A stretch of 45,773 nucleotides of DNA, taken from Mycobacterium sp. (lineage in GTDB: Bacteria > Actinomycetota > Actinomycetes > Mycobacteriales > Mycobacteriaceae). The DNA is taken from contig NZ_JAFAUS010000193.1 of assembly GCF_019243155.1 (NCBI RefSeq), positions 1-45,773 of the forward strand, in the 5' to 3' direction. Every line of letters begins with the position of its first letter. Position 1 is the stretch's first letter. The translations under genes were made by a program, and so were the position numbers. Of the stretch, positions 11,641-19,948 are shown piece by piece. A model generated the notes under the pieces. The model was not told the DNA's origin. It did no database searches and worked only from the letters and a program-made list of their open reading frames with translations.

Positions 11641-11834
11641 TAACCGTCCGCTTGGTGTCGCCTCGGGCCCATGGGCGAATAGATTCAAAGTAATGGGCGC
11701 ACAGGCGGCTTCGTCGATCAGCCGGTTCGCAACGAACGGCGACTTTCCAGCGAACCTCAAGCGTCGCAGGCTTACTCGGCAGGGCCGGCAGCGATCTCGT
11801 TGCTCGCGTGTGCCAAAGCATTCAGCGCGCCGAA

Positions 11835-11865
11835 TCCCGGTGAGCCATCGGACATCTCACCGGGA
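11835..11865. terminator. Hairpin terminator after amidohydrolase gene
   Basis: Perfect 10-bp inverted repeat TCCCGGTGAG-N11-CTCACCGGGA, 19 bp downstream of the stop of the minus-strand amidohydrolase. Only two to three A/T bases flank it, as is common for mycobacterial hairpins lacking a long U tract. It is probably the transcript end for 11884-13089. Confidence 0.6.
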
Positions 11866-11883
11866 AACGGCACTGCTATTCGA

Positions 11884-13089
11884 TCAGGCTGAGACGGGCT
11901 TCTTGGCCGGCTTCGAAACCTTCATGAGCTTCATCAGGTTGCCGCCCATGATCTTGGCGATGTCTTCTTCGGAGAAGTCCGTCAGCTCGTCGACGAAGCT
12001 GATCGGGTCCTTGAGGCCCTCGGGGTGCGGCCAGTCGGAGCCGAACATCACCCGGTCGGTTCCCACCATGTTCACGATCTCGTTGAACCGGTCCTCCCAG
12101 AACGGGGTGATGTAGACGCAGCGCTTGAACGCCTCGATCGGGTCCTCGCTGAACGATTGCGGCATTTTCTTGTAGACACCCTTGAGGCCCTTGAACAGAT
12201 CGGGCACCCAGTCGGCGCCGTTTTCGATCGACAGAATCCGCAGCTCGGGGTTGCGGGACAGCGCGCCGTGGCACACCAGCGCGCCCATCGCGTCCAGGAT
12301 CGGCCGATGGCCCATCGCAAAGCTGCGGAAGGCGGTCGGCTTGAACGGCAGGAACTCGTCGCCCGGCTCCCAGACGTTGGCGAACTCGGAGTAGCCGCTG
12401 TCGGAGGCGTGCATCGAGACCGGGATCTCGGCCTTGATGCAGGCCTGCCAGAAGGTGTCGAACTCTTCGAGCCCGAACGACCGGCTGCCCTTATAACCGG
12501 GGACCGGGGCCGGGCGGACCAGGATGGTGCGGGCCCCGCGCTCCAGACACCACTGCAGCTCCTCGAGGGCGCGATCGACGATTGGCAGGGTGATCACCGG
12601 GGTGGCAAAAATCCGGTCCTGGTAGTTGAACGTCCACTGCTCGTGCATCCACTCGTTGAGCGCGTGGATGACGTCGTGGGTCATCTCAGGGTCGTCCTTC
12701 AGACGCTCCTCGACCAGGCTGGCCAGGGTCGGGAACATCAGGGCGTAATCGATGCCGAGCTCGTCCATGACCTCGAGGCGCGCACCCGGCTCGCGGAACG
12801 CTGGGATGGCCTTCATCGGCTCGCCGAGGATTTCGCGGTAGGTCTTGCCCTGCGCGCCGTTGCGGAAGTAGTCCTCCTGGGCGCCGGGCTTTGCGACCTT
12901 CTCGAAGGTCGGGTTGGGGATGTACTCGCTGATGTGGCCGCGCACCACGATCTTGGTGCGGCCGCGGACCTGCACGTAGTCGATGACGTTCTTGCGCTTG
13001 TCCGGGAGGAACTTGGTCAGCGCCTCCTGCGGCTCGTACATGTGGTTGTCGGCGTCGAACACGGGGAAGGAAAGCTCGCGAGAGGGCAT
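11884..13089 (-). CDS. Amidohydrolase-2 family metal-dependent hydrolase (third paralogue)
   Basis: Protein of 401 residues with the classic actinobacterial Amidohydro_2 signatures. These are FDADNHMYEP at the N-terminus (D14, H16 metal motif), SMHASDSG in the middle, NPELRILSIENG, and GSDWPHPEG with catalytic Asp352. It is predicted to be an active single-metal hydrolase or decarboxylase. The start is the ATG at 13089 with an AAGGAGAT ribosome site; longer in-frame starts upstream have no such site and would cover the palindrome at 13127. It is followed by a hairpin terminator, so it is probably monocistronic. The adjacent TetR-hotdog regulator is the obvious candidate controller. Confidence 0.9.
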   Translation of the reverse strand: MPSRELSFPVFDADNHMYEPQEALTKFLPDKRKNVIDYVQVRGRTKIVVRGHISEYIPNPTFEKVAKPGAQEDYFRNGAQGKTYREILGEPMKAIPAFREPGARLEVMDELGIDYALMFPTLASLVEERLKDDPEMTHDVIHALNEWMHEQWTFNYQDRIFATPVITLPIVDRALEELQWCLERGARTILVRPAPVPGYKGSRSFGLEEFDTFWQACIKAEIPVSMHASDSGYSEFANVWEPGDEFLPFKPTAFRSFAMGHRPILDAMGALVCHGALSRNPELRILSIENGADWVPDLFKGLKGVYKKMPQSFSEDPIEAFKRCVYITPFWEDRFNEIVNMVGTDRVMFGSDWPHPEGLKDPISFVDELTDFSEEDIAKIMGGNLMKLMKVSKPAKKPVSA

Positions 13090-13126
13090 GGCGATCTCCT
13101 TGGGCGAAGTCTTGGGTTCTCTATCT

Positions 13127-13145
13127 GTGGTAATGACGTTACCAC
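13127..13145. promoter_or_regulatory. Palindromic operator upstream of amidohydrolase
   Basis: 19-bp palindrome GTGGTAA-N5-TTACCAC, centred about 47 bp upstream of the amidohydrolase start. Size and symmetry fit a TetR-family operator. A related sequence (AATGAGGTTACC versus AATGACGTTACC here) lies upstream of the adjacent TetR gene at 14248. Confidence 0.55.
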
Positions 13146-13180
13146 TTTTGTACAACAAGGTGTACCGGCGCTGCGGCCGC

Positions 13181-14209
13181 TCAGGCCCGCGGCCAGTCGG
13201 GGAGCTTCGGCGTCGCTCCATCAATCACCGCGAAGTTCACCGTCGCAGTGGCCAGGAGTTCCTCGTCGTCGCCGTAAATGTCCACCTGCATGACCATCGC
13301 CCGGCGGCCTGACCGCAGCATTCGCGGGACGGCGAAGGCCGACCCTTGCCGGATGGGTCGCAGGTAGCGGATGAACAGGTCGGCGGTCGTCATCGTGGTG
13401 CCCGGCTGCAGATAGCCCAGCCCGAACTGGCCCCCCGCCACGTCGACGAGCGTGGCGATCAAACCGCCCTGCAGCGCGCCGGACGTATTGACCACCTGCG
13501 GGCTCACGGGCATGGTCATCGCGAATTCGCCGTCGCGGGTGCCCGGGCGCATGCCGATCTGGGCGAACAGCTCGCCCAGTGAGGGCGGGGCCGACTCCTC
13601 CTCGACGTCGCGGATCCCGAGCGCACGGTTGCAGAAGTCATACAGCTGGCCGGTGTCGACCGGGGTGCCGTTCAATTCGGCTCCCAGCCAATGCAATCGC
13701 TGCGCGCCCATCACCGTTTGCATGACGATCGCCGCCGCCGCACCCACGTCCAATCCGGGGTTGAAGACTCCTTCGGTGATGCCCTGCCCGACGATGTCGC
13801 GAATCAGCCGATGCAAGGGGGAGAGGACCCGGGCGTATTCGCGAGGACGGGTTTCGGCCAAATGCTGGTTGTAGAGGGTCAATGCCCGATTGAGGCTGTC
13901 TTGGGTACTCGATTCGGGTTGTTGGCTGATGCGGTCGATCACCAATTTCAGCGCCGCGGTGCTGTCCAGCCCCGTCGTCTCGGCGCGCCAGGTCTGCACC
14001 GATTGAGCAATGGTCCTGTCGAACAGGGCCAGCAGCAATTCGTCTTTACTGCTGAAGTGCTGATAAAAGGCGCGCAGTGACGTCTTGGAGCGCGCCACGA
14101 CTTCTTGCACGGTGAAATCGGTGCGTCCCGTTTCACCCAATATCTCGACGGCGGTCTTGATGAATCGGTCGCCGCGGGTCACCGCAACGTCGTCGCCGGG
14201 GTCGGCCAT
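13181..14209 (-). CDS. TetR-family regulator fused to a C-terminal hotdog (PaaI/4HBT-like) thioesterase domain
   Basis: 342-residue protein in two parts. Residues about 10-200 are a TetR regulator: HTH at about 32-52 (TVQEVVARSKTSLRAFYQHF) and then a helical effector domain. Residues about 212-332 are a hotdog fold of the PaaI thioesterase group: GALQGGLIATLVDVAGG, then TTADLFIRYLRPIRQG, then a final ATATVNFAVID strand. D256 of the hotdog helix is kept, but the common HGG is QGG (Q247). The extra domain may sense or hydrolyse an acyl-CoA. The ATG at 14209 has a GGAAGGGG site. Palindromes at 14248 and 13127 suggest autoregulation and control of the neighbouring amidohydrolase. Confidence 0.9.
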   Translation of the reverse strand: MADPGDDVAVTRGDRFIKTAVEILGETGRTDFTVQEVVARSKTSLRAFYQHFSSKDELLLALFDRTIAQSVQTWRAETTGLDSTAALKLVIDRISQQPESSTQDSLNRALTLYNQHLAETRPREYARVLSPLHRLIRDIVGQGITEGVFNPGLDVGAAAAIVMQTVMGAQRLHWLGAELNGTPVDTGQLYDFCNRALGIRDVEEESAPPSLGELFAQIGMRPGTRDGEFAMTMPVSPQVVNTSGALQGGLIATLVDVAGGQFGLGYLQPGTTMTTADLFIRYLRPIRQGSAFAVPRMLRSGRRAMVMQVDIYGDDEELLATATVNFAVIDGATPKLPDWPRA

Positions 14210-14247
14210 CAGCGCTTAGCCCCTTCCATCGCGCGGTCCTTGCATTA

Positions 14248-14265
14248 CGAGAATGAGGTTACCGC
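14248..14265. promoter_or_regulatory. Candidate operator upstream of TetR-hotdog gene
   Basis: This 18-bp stretch matches 13 of 18 positions of the palindrome at 13127 (shared core AATGA-GTTACC), about 40 bp upstream of the TetR start. It would fit autoregulation. Confidence 0.4.
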
Positions 14266-14302
14266 GCGCTTTGGCCTATTCGCGAAATTGACCTCTTTGA
14301 GT

Positions 14303-14659
14303 TCACGCCTTGGGGCAGAAAATCCCGAGTATCTGCTGGCAGTTGTCCCTGGTGATGAGCGCCGGCGGGGGCTTCGGGGGCGGGTTATCGCCGTCCCAAA
14401 TCATATTGGAGACATTGCCCATGCCAGGCCAGAGGTAGTAGTAGGTATGGCACACGTTCGTGTCCCAGCCGCGAAAGGGATCGGTGACGTGGTTACCGGT
14501 CGCGGGGAGGGGTTCCCCCGGGCACCAATGGTGTGCCGGGCCCCAATCCGGGTTGTCTGCCTGGGCTATCCCTGCGGTAAGCCCGCCACCGGCGAGCGCC
14601 AGACCACCCGACAGCACTGCGCCGGCGATGATCTTCTTCAGTGTGCGGATGGCGTCCAC
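14303..14659 (-). CDS. Small secreted Cys/Pro-rich mycobacterial protein
   Basis: 118-residue protein with a Sec signal peptide: a basic start (RTLKK), a hydrophobic core of Gly/Ala/Leu, and a probable cleavage site after AQA near residue 34. The mature part contains WCPGEPLP, WDTNVCHTYYY, an IWDG-Pro-rich segment, and a C-terminal DNCQQILGIFCP. It has four Cys, so probably two disulfides. This layout is recognised from a family of small exported mycobacterial proteins of unknown function. The start is GTG at 14659 with an AAGGGAT ribosome site. It is divergent from the DUF732 gene. No function is proposed. Confidence 0.8.
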   Translation of the reverse strand: MDAIRTLKKIIAGAVLSGGLALAGGGLTAGIAQADNPDWGPAHHWCPGEPLPATGNHVTDPFRGWDTNVCHTYYYLWPGMGNVSNMIWDGDNPPPKPPPALITRDNCQQILGIFCPKA

Positions 14660-14733
14660 GGCGCGATCCCTTCGTTGCTTGTCGGCCGTGGCATGGGCGA
14701 CGGCTAGCGAAAGATTTTCGTCTTCTGCTGGCT

Positions 14734-14756
14734 ACCGATCCCAAACCTCTATCGGT
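14734..14756. promoter_or_regulatory. Inverted repeat between the two secreted-protein genes
   Basis: Perfect inverted repeat ACCGAT-N11-ATCGGT within the 242-bp divergent gap 14660-14901. It could be an operator shared by the two small exported proteins. Nothing else was recognised in the gap. Confidence 0.3.
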
Positions 14757-14901
14757 TCCACAATGGCGCCGAAGTGGGCACGCACACCGCGAGTTATCGG
14801 CCACGCAGCCGGGCGCTTTTCGCCATTCCTCGTATCCGCGCAGCTTCGGACCCGCAGACTGTGGTTCATCGTCGATGTCGAAAAGAGAGGAAGCGCAGCA
14901 A

Positions 14902-15255
14902 ATGCCCTCACCCCATTGGCTGGCCGGACTGACCATCCCCGTGATGGCCGGTGCCGCCCTGCTGAGCAGTGCCGCGGTCGCGACCGCCACCCCCGCTGAT
15001 GACGCGTACTTCGCCCAACTGCACGCCGCCGGCTTCACGTGGCCGCCGAAGACCGAAGAGGCGCTCATCGGGGAGGCGCACCTCGTCTGTTACGACCTGA
15101 CGTGGGGTTGGACACCACAGCAGATCGCCGACGAAATTCACTCCAACCTGGACGCGAAGGGCGTCACGCTGTTGGACGCGGGAACCTTGACGAACGCCGC
15201 ACACTCGGCGTATTGCCCCGGCAACGTGTGCGACGCGCCAACCCTTTGCACCTGA
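14902..15255 (+). CDS. DUF732-family small secreted protein
   Basis: 117-residue protein with a signal peptide (hydrophobic stretch to about residue 30, cleavage likely after ATA). The DUF732 pattern follows: DDAYFAQLHAAGF, a Cys in HLVCYDL, GWTPQQIADEIH, then a Cys in AHSAYCPG. Two further Cys lie in the tail. DUF732 proteins are abundant exported mycobacterial proteins without known activity. The ATG at 14902 follows a GAGAGGAAG ribosome site. The stop is seven bases from the convergent acyl-CoA ligase stop. Confidence 0.87.
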   Translation: MPSPHWLAGLTIPVMAGAALLSSAAVATATPADDAYFAQLHAAGFTWPPKTEEALIGEAHLVCYDLTWGWTPQQIADEIHSNLDAKGVTLLDAGTLTNAAHSAYCPGNVCDAPTLCT

Positions 15256-15262
15256 CGGGCGC

Positions 15263-16771
15263 TCAGCCGCCCCTGGCCGCGATCATCGCCGACCGGTTGA
15301 CCTTGGTGGCCGCGGTGCGGGGGATGGCGTCGACGAACTCGACGGTCTTGGGCGCCTTATAGGGGGCCAGGCGGCTCTTGGCGTAGTCGATCACCTGCTG
15401 TTCGGTCAGCGGGCCGTCGCCATCGGTATGGGCGAGCTGCACCACCGCGTGCACCCTGCGCCCCCACTGTTGGTCGGCGAGTCCGATGACCACGACGTCG
15501 GCGATGCCCGGATGACCCGATAGCGCGGATTCGACTTCCGCCGGAAAGACATTGGCGCCACCGGAGACGATCATGTCGACGCGGCGGTCGACGATGTAGA
15601 GGTAGCCGTCCTCGTCCAGGTGACCGATGTCGCCGGCGGAGCGGAAGCCGTCGTCGGTCGACGGGAGCGGCGGCGCCCCACCCAGGTAGCGGTATCCCGC
15701 ACTCATCGCCGCGCGCAGGTACACGTCGCCGTCCTCGCCGGGACCCAGCGGTTGCTTATCGGCGTCGAGGATCCTGATCTCGGTGTCCCGGAATCCGCGG
15801 CCGACGCTGCCCGGGTGGGCAAGCCACTCGTCGCCGCGCAAAGCGGTGAGCCCCAGGTTCTCCGTCATGCCGTAGGCCGTCACGATCTGTTCCGGACTGA
15901 GCAACTCGAACCAGGTGTGCAGCAGCGACGGCGGCATCACCGCGGCCCCCTGCAGGATGAAGACGACGCTGGACAAGTCTCGCTGCCGGACGTCCGGGCG
16001 GGCCGCGATGCGCGCCAGCATGGTGGGCGTGGCCGTGAAGTTGGTGATCCGATAGCGTTCGATGACATCCAAAACCAGTGCTGCATCGAACTTTTCGAGT
16101 ATCACCAGGTGGTCACCGGCCAGCAGCATGAGGAACGTGGCGAAGCCGTTGGTGTGATACATCGGCGCCGGCACCATAATGGTCTGCGGCTGAGCAACCG
16201 GTGTCCAGTTCGACATGAACGGTTCGCCTTGCTGCGGAATCCACAGCGACGGCGCCAAGTTGAGGATCACCTTGGGCACGCCGGTTGAACCGCTGCTGCA
16301 GATGCCGTTAGCCGTCGGGGAAACGGCCACGGGCAGTGCGTCATCGGACTCGCCGGCCGCGCGTGCGTCGAGATCCCAACGGCTCTTTTCGTCGACGACG
16401 ACGTCAGGGTTGATCACCTCGCGAACCCGGTCCCGCTCCCATTCGGGTAGGTCCCAGTGCATCGGTATGGGTACGGCGCCGATCTTCCAGCACCCGAGCA
16501 CGGCCAGCACCAGGTGGACGGAGTTCGGGATCGCAAGTGCGACAAGAGAACCCGTCTGAGCGCCGGTGGCGGTGAAGGCACGCCCCCACTGGTTGGCGCG
16601 GGCATCGAGTTCACCGAAGGTCAGCGAGGTTGCGGAGCCGTCCAGTGCGACCACCGTGACACCCGCGTCGTCGCGGCGCTCTTCAGCGAGCTCTCGAAGC
16701 TTGGTGCAGAAAGGAATTCCGTCCGCGAAGGGGTTGGGGGACGCCCCCTCCGTGACGGGTTGGGTGCTCAC
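15263..16771 (-). CDS. Acyl-CoA ligase (FadD-type, AMP-binding)
   Basis: ANL-superfamily ligase of 502 residues. Visible motifs are the P-loop SSGSTGVPK, the YGMTEN motif, the RSAGDIGHLDEDGYLYIVDRR hinge region, GGANVFPAEVE, and the C-terminal catalytic Lys in RTAATKVNR. It forms an acyl-CoA from a carboxylic acid with ATP. It is the last gene of a five-gene minus-strand operon; its GTG start at 16771 overlaps the stop of the ACAD before it (GTGA). A longer in-frame start was rejected because it would overlap that ACAD by over 400 bp. It probably activates the acid on which the operon's ACADs act. Confidence 0.9.
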   Translation of the reverse strand: MSTQPVTEGASPNPFADGIPFCTKLRELAEERRDDAGVTVVALDGSATSLTFGELDARANQWGRAFTATGAQTGSLVALAIPNSVHLVLAVLGCWKIGAVPIPMHWDLPEWERDRVREVINPDVVVDEKSRWDLDARAAGESDDALPVAVSPTANGICSSGSTGVPKVILNLAPSLWIPQQGEPFMSNWTPVAQPQTIMVPAPMYHTNGFATFLMLLAGDHLVILEKFDAALVLDVIERYRITNFTATPTMLARIAARPDVRQRDLSSVVFILQGAAVMPPSLLHTWFELLSPEQIVTAYGMTENLGLTALRGDEWLAHPGSVGRGFRDTEIRILDADKQPLGPGEDGDVYLRAAMSAGYRYLGGAPPLPSTDDGFRSAGDIGHLDEDGYLYIVDRRVDMIVSGGANVFPAEVESALSGHPGIADVVVIGLADQQWGRRVHAVVQLAHTDGDGPLTEQQVIDYAKSRLAPYKAPKTVEFVDAIPRTAATKVNRSAMIAARGG

Positions 16772-17703
16772 GCCGATACCGGCCTGCTGAACAACGTTTC
16801 GAGGGAGCCGTCGGGGACGGCGGGTACGAGGCGCAGCGCAAGCTCCTCGGCGCCGAGCGGCAACCGGATCAGCGGTTGGGTGTGCCGGTCGAGCACGCTG
16901 ACATCGGACTCGTCGCAGAAACCGAGGGCGCCGAGAAGTTGGTGCGAGCTGCGCAGCACCTGCCGCGCGGTGTCGGCCGCCTTGAGCCGAAGCACGAGTG
17001 CGTCGGACGAACGCACTTGCCAGGGCACCGATTCGGGACGCGAGATGGTGAATTTGGCGAGTTCGTGCAGCCCGCGCACCGCTACGGCGGCGTCCGCGAT
17101 GGCGAACCTGACGGCCTGGAAGTCGGCCAGTGGCTTGCCGAATTGAATGCGGGCGCGCACATGGTCGCTGACGATCTGCAGCGATTGCTGCATCGCCCCC
17201 AGAATCCGCCATGATCCCAGCACGAGATGAAGGTTAACGTCCGCGGCAGGCACGGTTCCATCGGGTGCGCTCAGGGTGGCGGGGACCAGAAACGGCCCCA
17301 GCTTCGCGTTCGTCCGGGACGCGAGCTCCGCGCGGTAGCGGTTGCCGTCCAGGTCCGCCGCGATCCAGTCGCCGGGCAGGTCGCCGTGGTCGATGCGTGG
17401 CCCCTCGGGATTGACCAGGGCCAGTCGCGCGCCGTCGATCGCCAGCAGCTCTTCGACGAGGGGGTAGGGCAGCGCCGTCGCGCCGGCGGCCTGACAGAGC
17501 ACCGCGGCGGCCAACACGTCGTCGCCCCCGGCCCGGACGTCGAGTTCGAACGCACCCACATCGTTCAGGGCCGCCCGGGCGGACTGCCGGATCGTGTCGT
17601 CGGCCTCGGCGCGCAGTGCGGCAGGCGGGCCGCCCAGCCGGGTGAGCCGCTTGGTGGCGACGGCTGCGAAGTCGCTGATGTCTTGTGGTAGATCGGTTTT
17701 CAC
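16768..17703 (-). CDS. Short acyl-CoA dehydrogenase subunit
   Basis: ACAD-like protein of 311 residues, about 70 shorter than a usual ACAD. The reduction is in the N-terminal and middle domains. The C-terminal domain is recognisable: RARIQFGKPLADFQAVRFAIAD, then HQLLGALGFCDESD in place of the MHGGIGVT signature. Small, divergent subunits of this kind pair with a full-length FadE in mycobacterial heteromeric ACADs. The partner is presumably the upstream 385-residue gene, whose stop overlaps this GTG start by four bases. It may carry little or no FAD by itself. Confidence 0.83.
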   Translation of the reverse strand: MKTDLPQDISDFAAVATKRLTRLGGPPAALRAEADDTIRQSARAALNDVGAFELDVRAGGDDVLAAAVLCQAAGATALPYPLVEELLAIDGARLALVNPEGPRIDHGDLPGDWIAADLDGNRYRAELASRTNAKLGPFLVPATLSAPDGTVPAADVNLHLVLGSWRILGAMQQSLQIVSDHVRARIQFGKPLADFQAVRFAIADAAVAVRGLHELAKFTISRPESVPWQVRSSDALVLRLKAADTARQVLRSSHQLLGALGFCDESDVSVLDRHTQPLIRLPLGAEELALRLVPAVPDGSLETLFSRPVSA

Positions 17704-18857
17704 CGGTGCTCTCCCAATACGTCTCTGGCCACCAGCATGCGCTGCACCTCGATGGTGCCCGATGCCACGGTGGCTGCCTGTGCGTAACGCCAATGGTCTT
17801 CGATCGCGCCGTGCAGCGCCGCGGACGTGCCGCTGTCCAGTGCGGTCGGGCCCAGCACGTCGAACAGCAGCTCGGCGACGAGCTGATCGCACGTCGTGGT
17901 GATGATGCGCGCCGCACTGGCGGCCGCGCCCGCTGCCGCGGCGTCCTGCAGGGACACGGCCCGGTAGGCCAGCAGTCGCGCCACCCGCAGGTCGACCAGC
18001 GCCCGTACCCAACGGGTGCGAATCGTTTCGGGCAACTCGTCCCACTCGTCCCCGAGTTGGGTGCGCATCCGTTCCAGCAGCGACTCGCACCGGGCGTACC
18101 GCGCGATGCCCACCCGTTCGAAAGCCAGCGCCTCGCGCATCACCCGCCACCCGTCGCCGACCTCGCCGAGGACGTCGCCGGGGAACGCCTGCACATCATC
18201 TAAGAACATCTCGTTGAGATGATGCGGTCCCAGCATCGACGGGATCGGCCGGACGGTGAAGCCGGCCCGGTCCATCGGAATCAGAAACAGCGTGAGCCGC
18301 TTGTTCTTTGGGGCCTCGGGCTCGGTGCACGCGGCCAGCACGCACCACGATGCCATCAGCGCGTACGACGTCCACACCTTCTGGCCGTTGATCCGCCAAC
18401 CGTCGCTGTCGGGCACCGCGCGGGTGCGTAACGACACGAGATCCGTCCCGGCCTCCGGCTCGGAGAATCCCTGGCACCAGATCACATCCCCGGCCGCGAT
18501 CGCGGCCAGGTGCTTGGACTTCTGCTCGTCCGTCCCGTAGCGCATGAGCGCCGGACCGACCCAGTTGATCCCCATGTACTGCGGCCCGCGGGGCTCGTGC
18601 TGTGCCCACATCTCCTCGCGCAGCACCGTCTGCTGCCAGACCGAACCACCGCCGCCGCCATGCTCTTTCGGCCACGCCAGCGCCAGCAGGCCCTCGGTGG
18701 CGAGCAGTTTGCAGAACGTCTCGGTGGTGGCCAGGTCCTGCGGGTTCTCGGTACAGGCACCGAGGAAGTCGGCGGGGATATGGTTGGCAACCAGCTCGCG
18801 CAAGTGGTTTCGCAGTTGTCCGGCGTCGTCGCCGAGGTCGTAGTCCATATTCGTCAT
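17700..18857 (-). CDS. Acyl-CoA dehydrogenase (FadE-type)
   Basis: ACAD of 385 residues: AWPKEHGGGGG in the N-terminal domain, QGFSEPEAGTDLVSLRT and GQKVWTSYA in the middle domain, and the C-terminal ATVASGTIEVQRMLVARDVLG motif. The ATG at 18857 was chosen over an internal ATG at 18848 because it overlaps the stop of the preceding gene (ATGA). It likely pairs with the short downstream subunit. Confidence 0.9.
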   Translation of the reverse strand: MTNMDYDLGDDAGQLRNHLRELVANHIPADFLGACTENPQDLATTETFCKLLATEGLLALAWPKEHGGGGGSVWQQTVLREEMWAQHEPRGPQYMGINWVGPALMRYGTDEQKSKHLAAIAAGDVIWCQGFSEPEAGTDLVSLRTRAVPDSDGWRINGQKVWTSYALMASWCVLAACTEPEAPKNKRLTLFLIPMDRAGFTVRPIPSMLGPHHLNEMFLDDVQAFPGDVLGEVGDGWRVMREALAFERVGIARYARCESLLERMRTQLGDEWDELPETIRTRWVRALVDLRVARLLAYRAVSLQDAAAAGAAASAARIITTTCDQLVAELLFDVLGPTALDSGTSAALHGAIEDHWRYAQAATVASGTIEVQRMLVARDVLGEHR

Positions 18858-19948
18858 CCCTTCGGCAACCCGAGCAGCCGCTCGGCGATGATATTGCGCT
18901 GCACCTCTGACGTACCGCCGTAGATGGTCGCGGCCAACGCGTCCTGACGTTCGAACAGCAGATCCGGGTCGCCGGCCGAATGTGGGCCCGCGGCGGCGGC
19001 GCTCAGCTCCCAAACCCGTTGCAAGGTAACCGATCCGAGCAGCTTCATGATGTCGGCCTCCGGGCTGGGGCGACCGGCAAGCTCGTTGTTCAGGGCGCGG
19101 TATCCGGTGGCGCGCAGCGCTTCAGCATCGGCGAGCAGCGAGCCGTATTCCGTGTAGAGGTCCGAATCTTGATTGCCCTGTACCGAGTCCAGCCCGCGCT
19201 TGATCTCGACCCAGTTCATAATCCAGATCATCTGGCGTTCGTGGTGCAGCGACGACATCGCGACGTTCCACCCGGCGTTGAGCGGCCCCAGCAAGTTCTC
19301 CGCCGGAATTTCGACGTCGTCGAGGAAGACCTCGCAGAAGGTTTCGTCGGAGATCGAGGACATCCGGATGGGTTCGATCCTGACCCCGGGCGATTGCAGG
19401 TCCAGGATGAGGCAGGAGATGCCGCGGTGTTTGCGTGCCTCCGGATCGGTGCGGACATAGAGTGTGCACCAACGCGATTCGTGGGCCTGGGTGGTCCAGA
19501 TCTTGTGGCCGTTGACCCGGAATGCGTCCCCGTCGAGTTCGGCCCTCGTGCGCAGACCGGCGAAGTCCGATCCGGCCTCCGGCTCGGACATGCCCAGCGC
19601 CCACCACTCGTCGCCGCGAAGAAGCGGGACGAGCAGACGCTCGATCTGTTCGGGCGTGCCGAACTGGCGGATGCCGGGGGCCGCGACACCCGGGCCCGCG
19701 ATGTTGGGCAGCTTGGGCGCGGACCGCGTCGCCGCCTCGATCCGGACTTCCATCGCGTCGCGCAAGCCAAGCGAGCGGCCGCCGTGCTCGCGCGGCCAGG
19801 TCGGCTGTAACCAGCCGGCCTCGAAGGCAGCGCGTTGGTAGTCGCGCCGCAACGGAATATCCCAGCGGTACTCGCGATACTTCTCGTAGTAATCATCGGG
19901 CAGGAATTCGACCAACCACGAGCCGAATTCCTCGACGATGGCGCTCAT
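18854..19948 (-). CDS. Acyl-CoA dehydrogenase (FadE-type)
   Basis: ACAD of 364 residues: TWPREHGGRSLG, GMSEPEAGSDFAGLRT, GHKIWTTQAHESRW, and the C-terminal YGGTSEVQRNIIAERLLGLPKG. It is full-featured and probably binds FAD. The start at 19948 overlaps the stop of the upstream ACAD (ATGA). With that 363-residue, more divergent gene it forms the first of two presumed heteromeric pairs in the operon. Confidence 0.91.
   Translation of the reverse strand: MSAIVEEFGSWLVEFLPDDYYEKYREYRWDIPLRRDYQRAAFEAGWLQPTWPREHGGRSLGLRDAMEVRIEAATRSAPKLPNIAGPGVAAPGIRQFGTPEQIERLLVPLLRGDEWWALGMSEPEAGSDFAGLRTRAELDGDAFRVNGHKIWTTQAHESRWCTLYVRTDPEARKHRGISCLILDLQSPGVRIEPIRMSSISDETFCEVFLDDVEIPAENLLGPLNAGWNVAMSSLHHERQMIWIMNWVEIKRGLDSVQGNQDSDLYTEYGSLLADAEALRATGYRALNNELAGRPSPEADIMKLLGSVTLQRVWELSAAAAGPHSAGDPDLLFERQDALAATIYGGTSEVQRNIIAERLLGLPKG

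Noticed and set aside
11600..11821. 73-codon minus-strand open frame in the 11503-11883 gap
   Set aside because: Arg-rich with no ribosome site, domain or signal peptide, and it covers the inverted repeat at 11612-11640.
16772..17212. N-terminal extension of the acyl-CoA ligase
   Set aside because: Would overlap the short ACAD gene; the GTG at 16771 overlaps that gene's stop exactly as at the other operon junctions.
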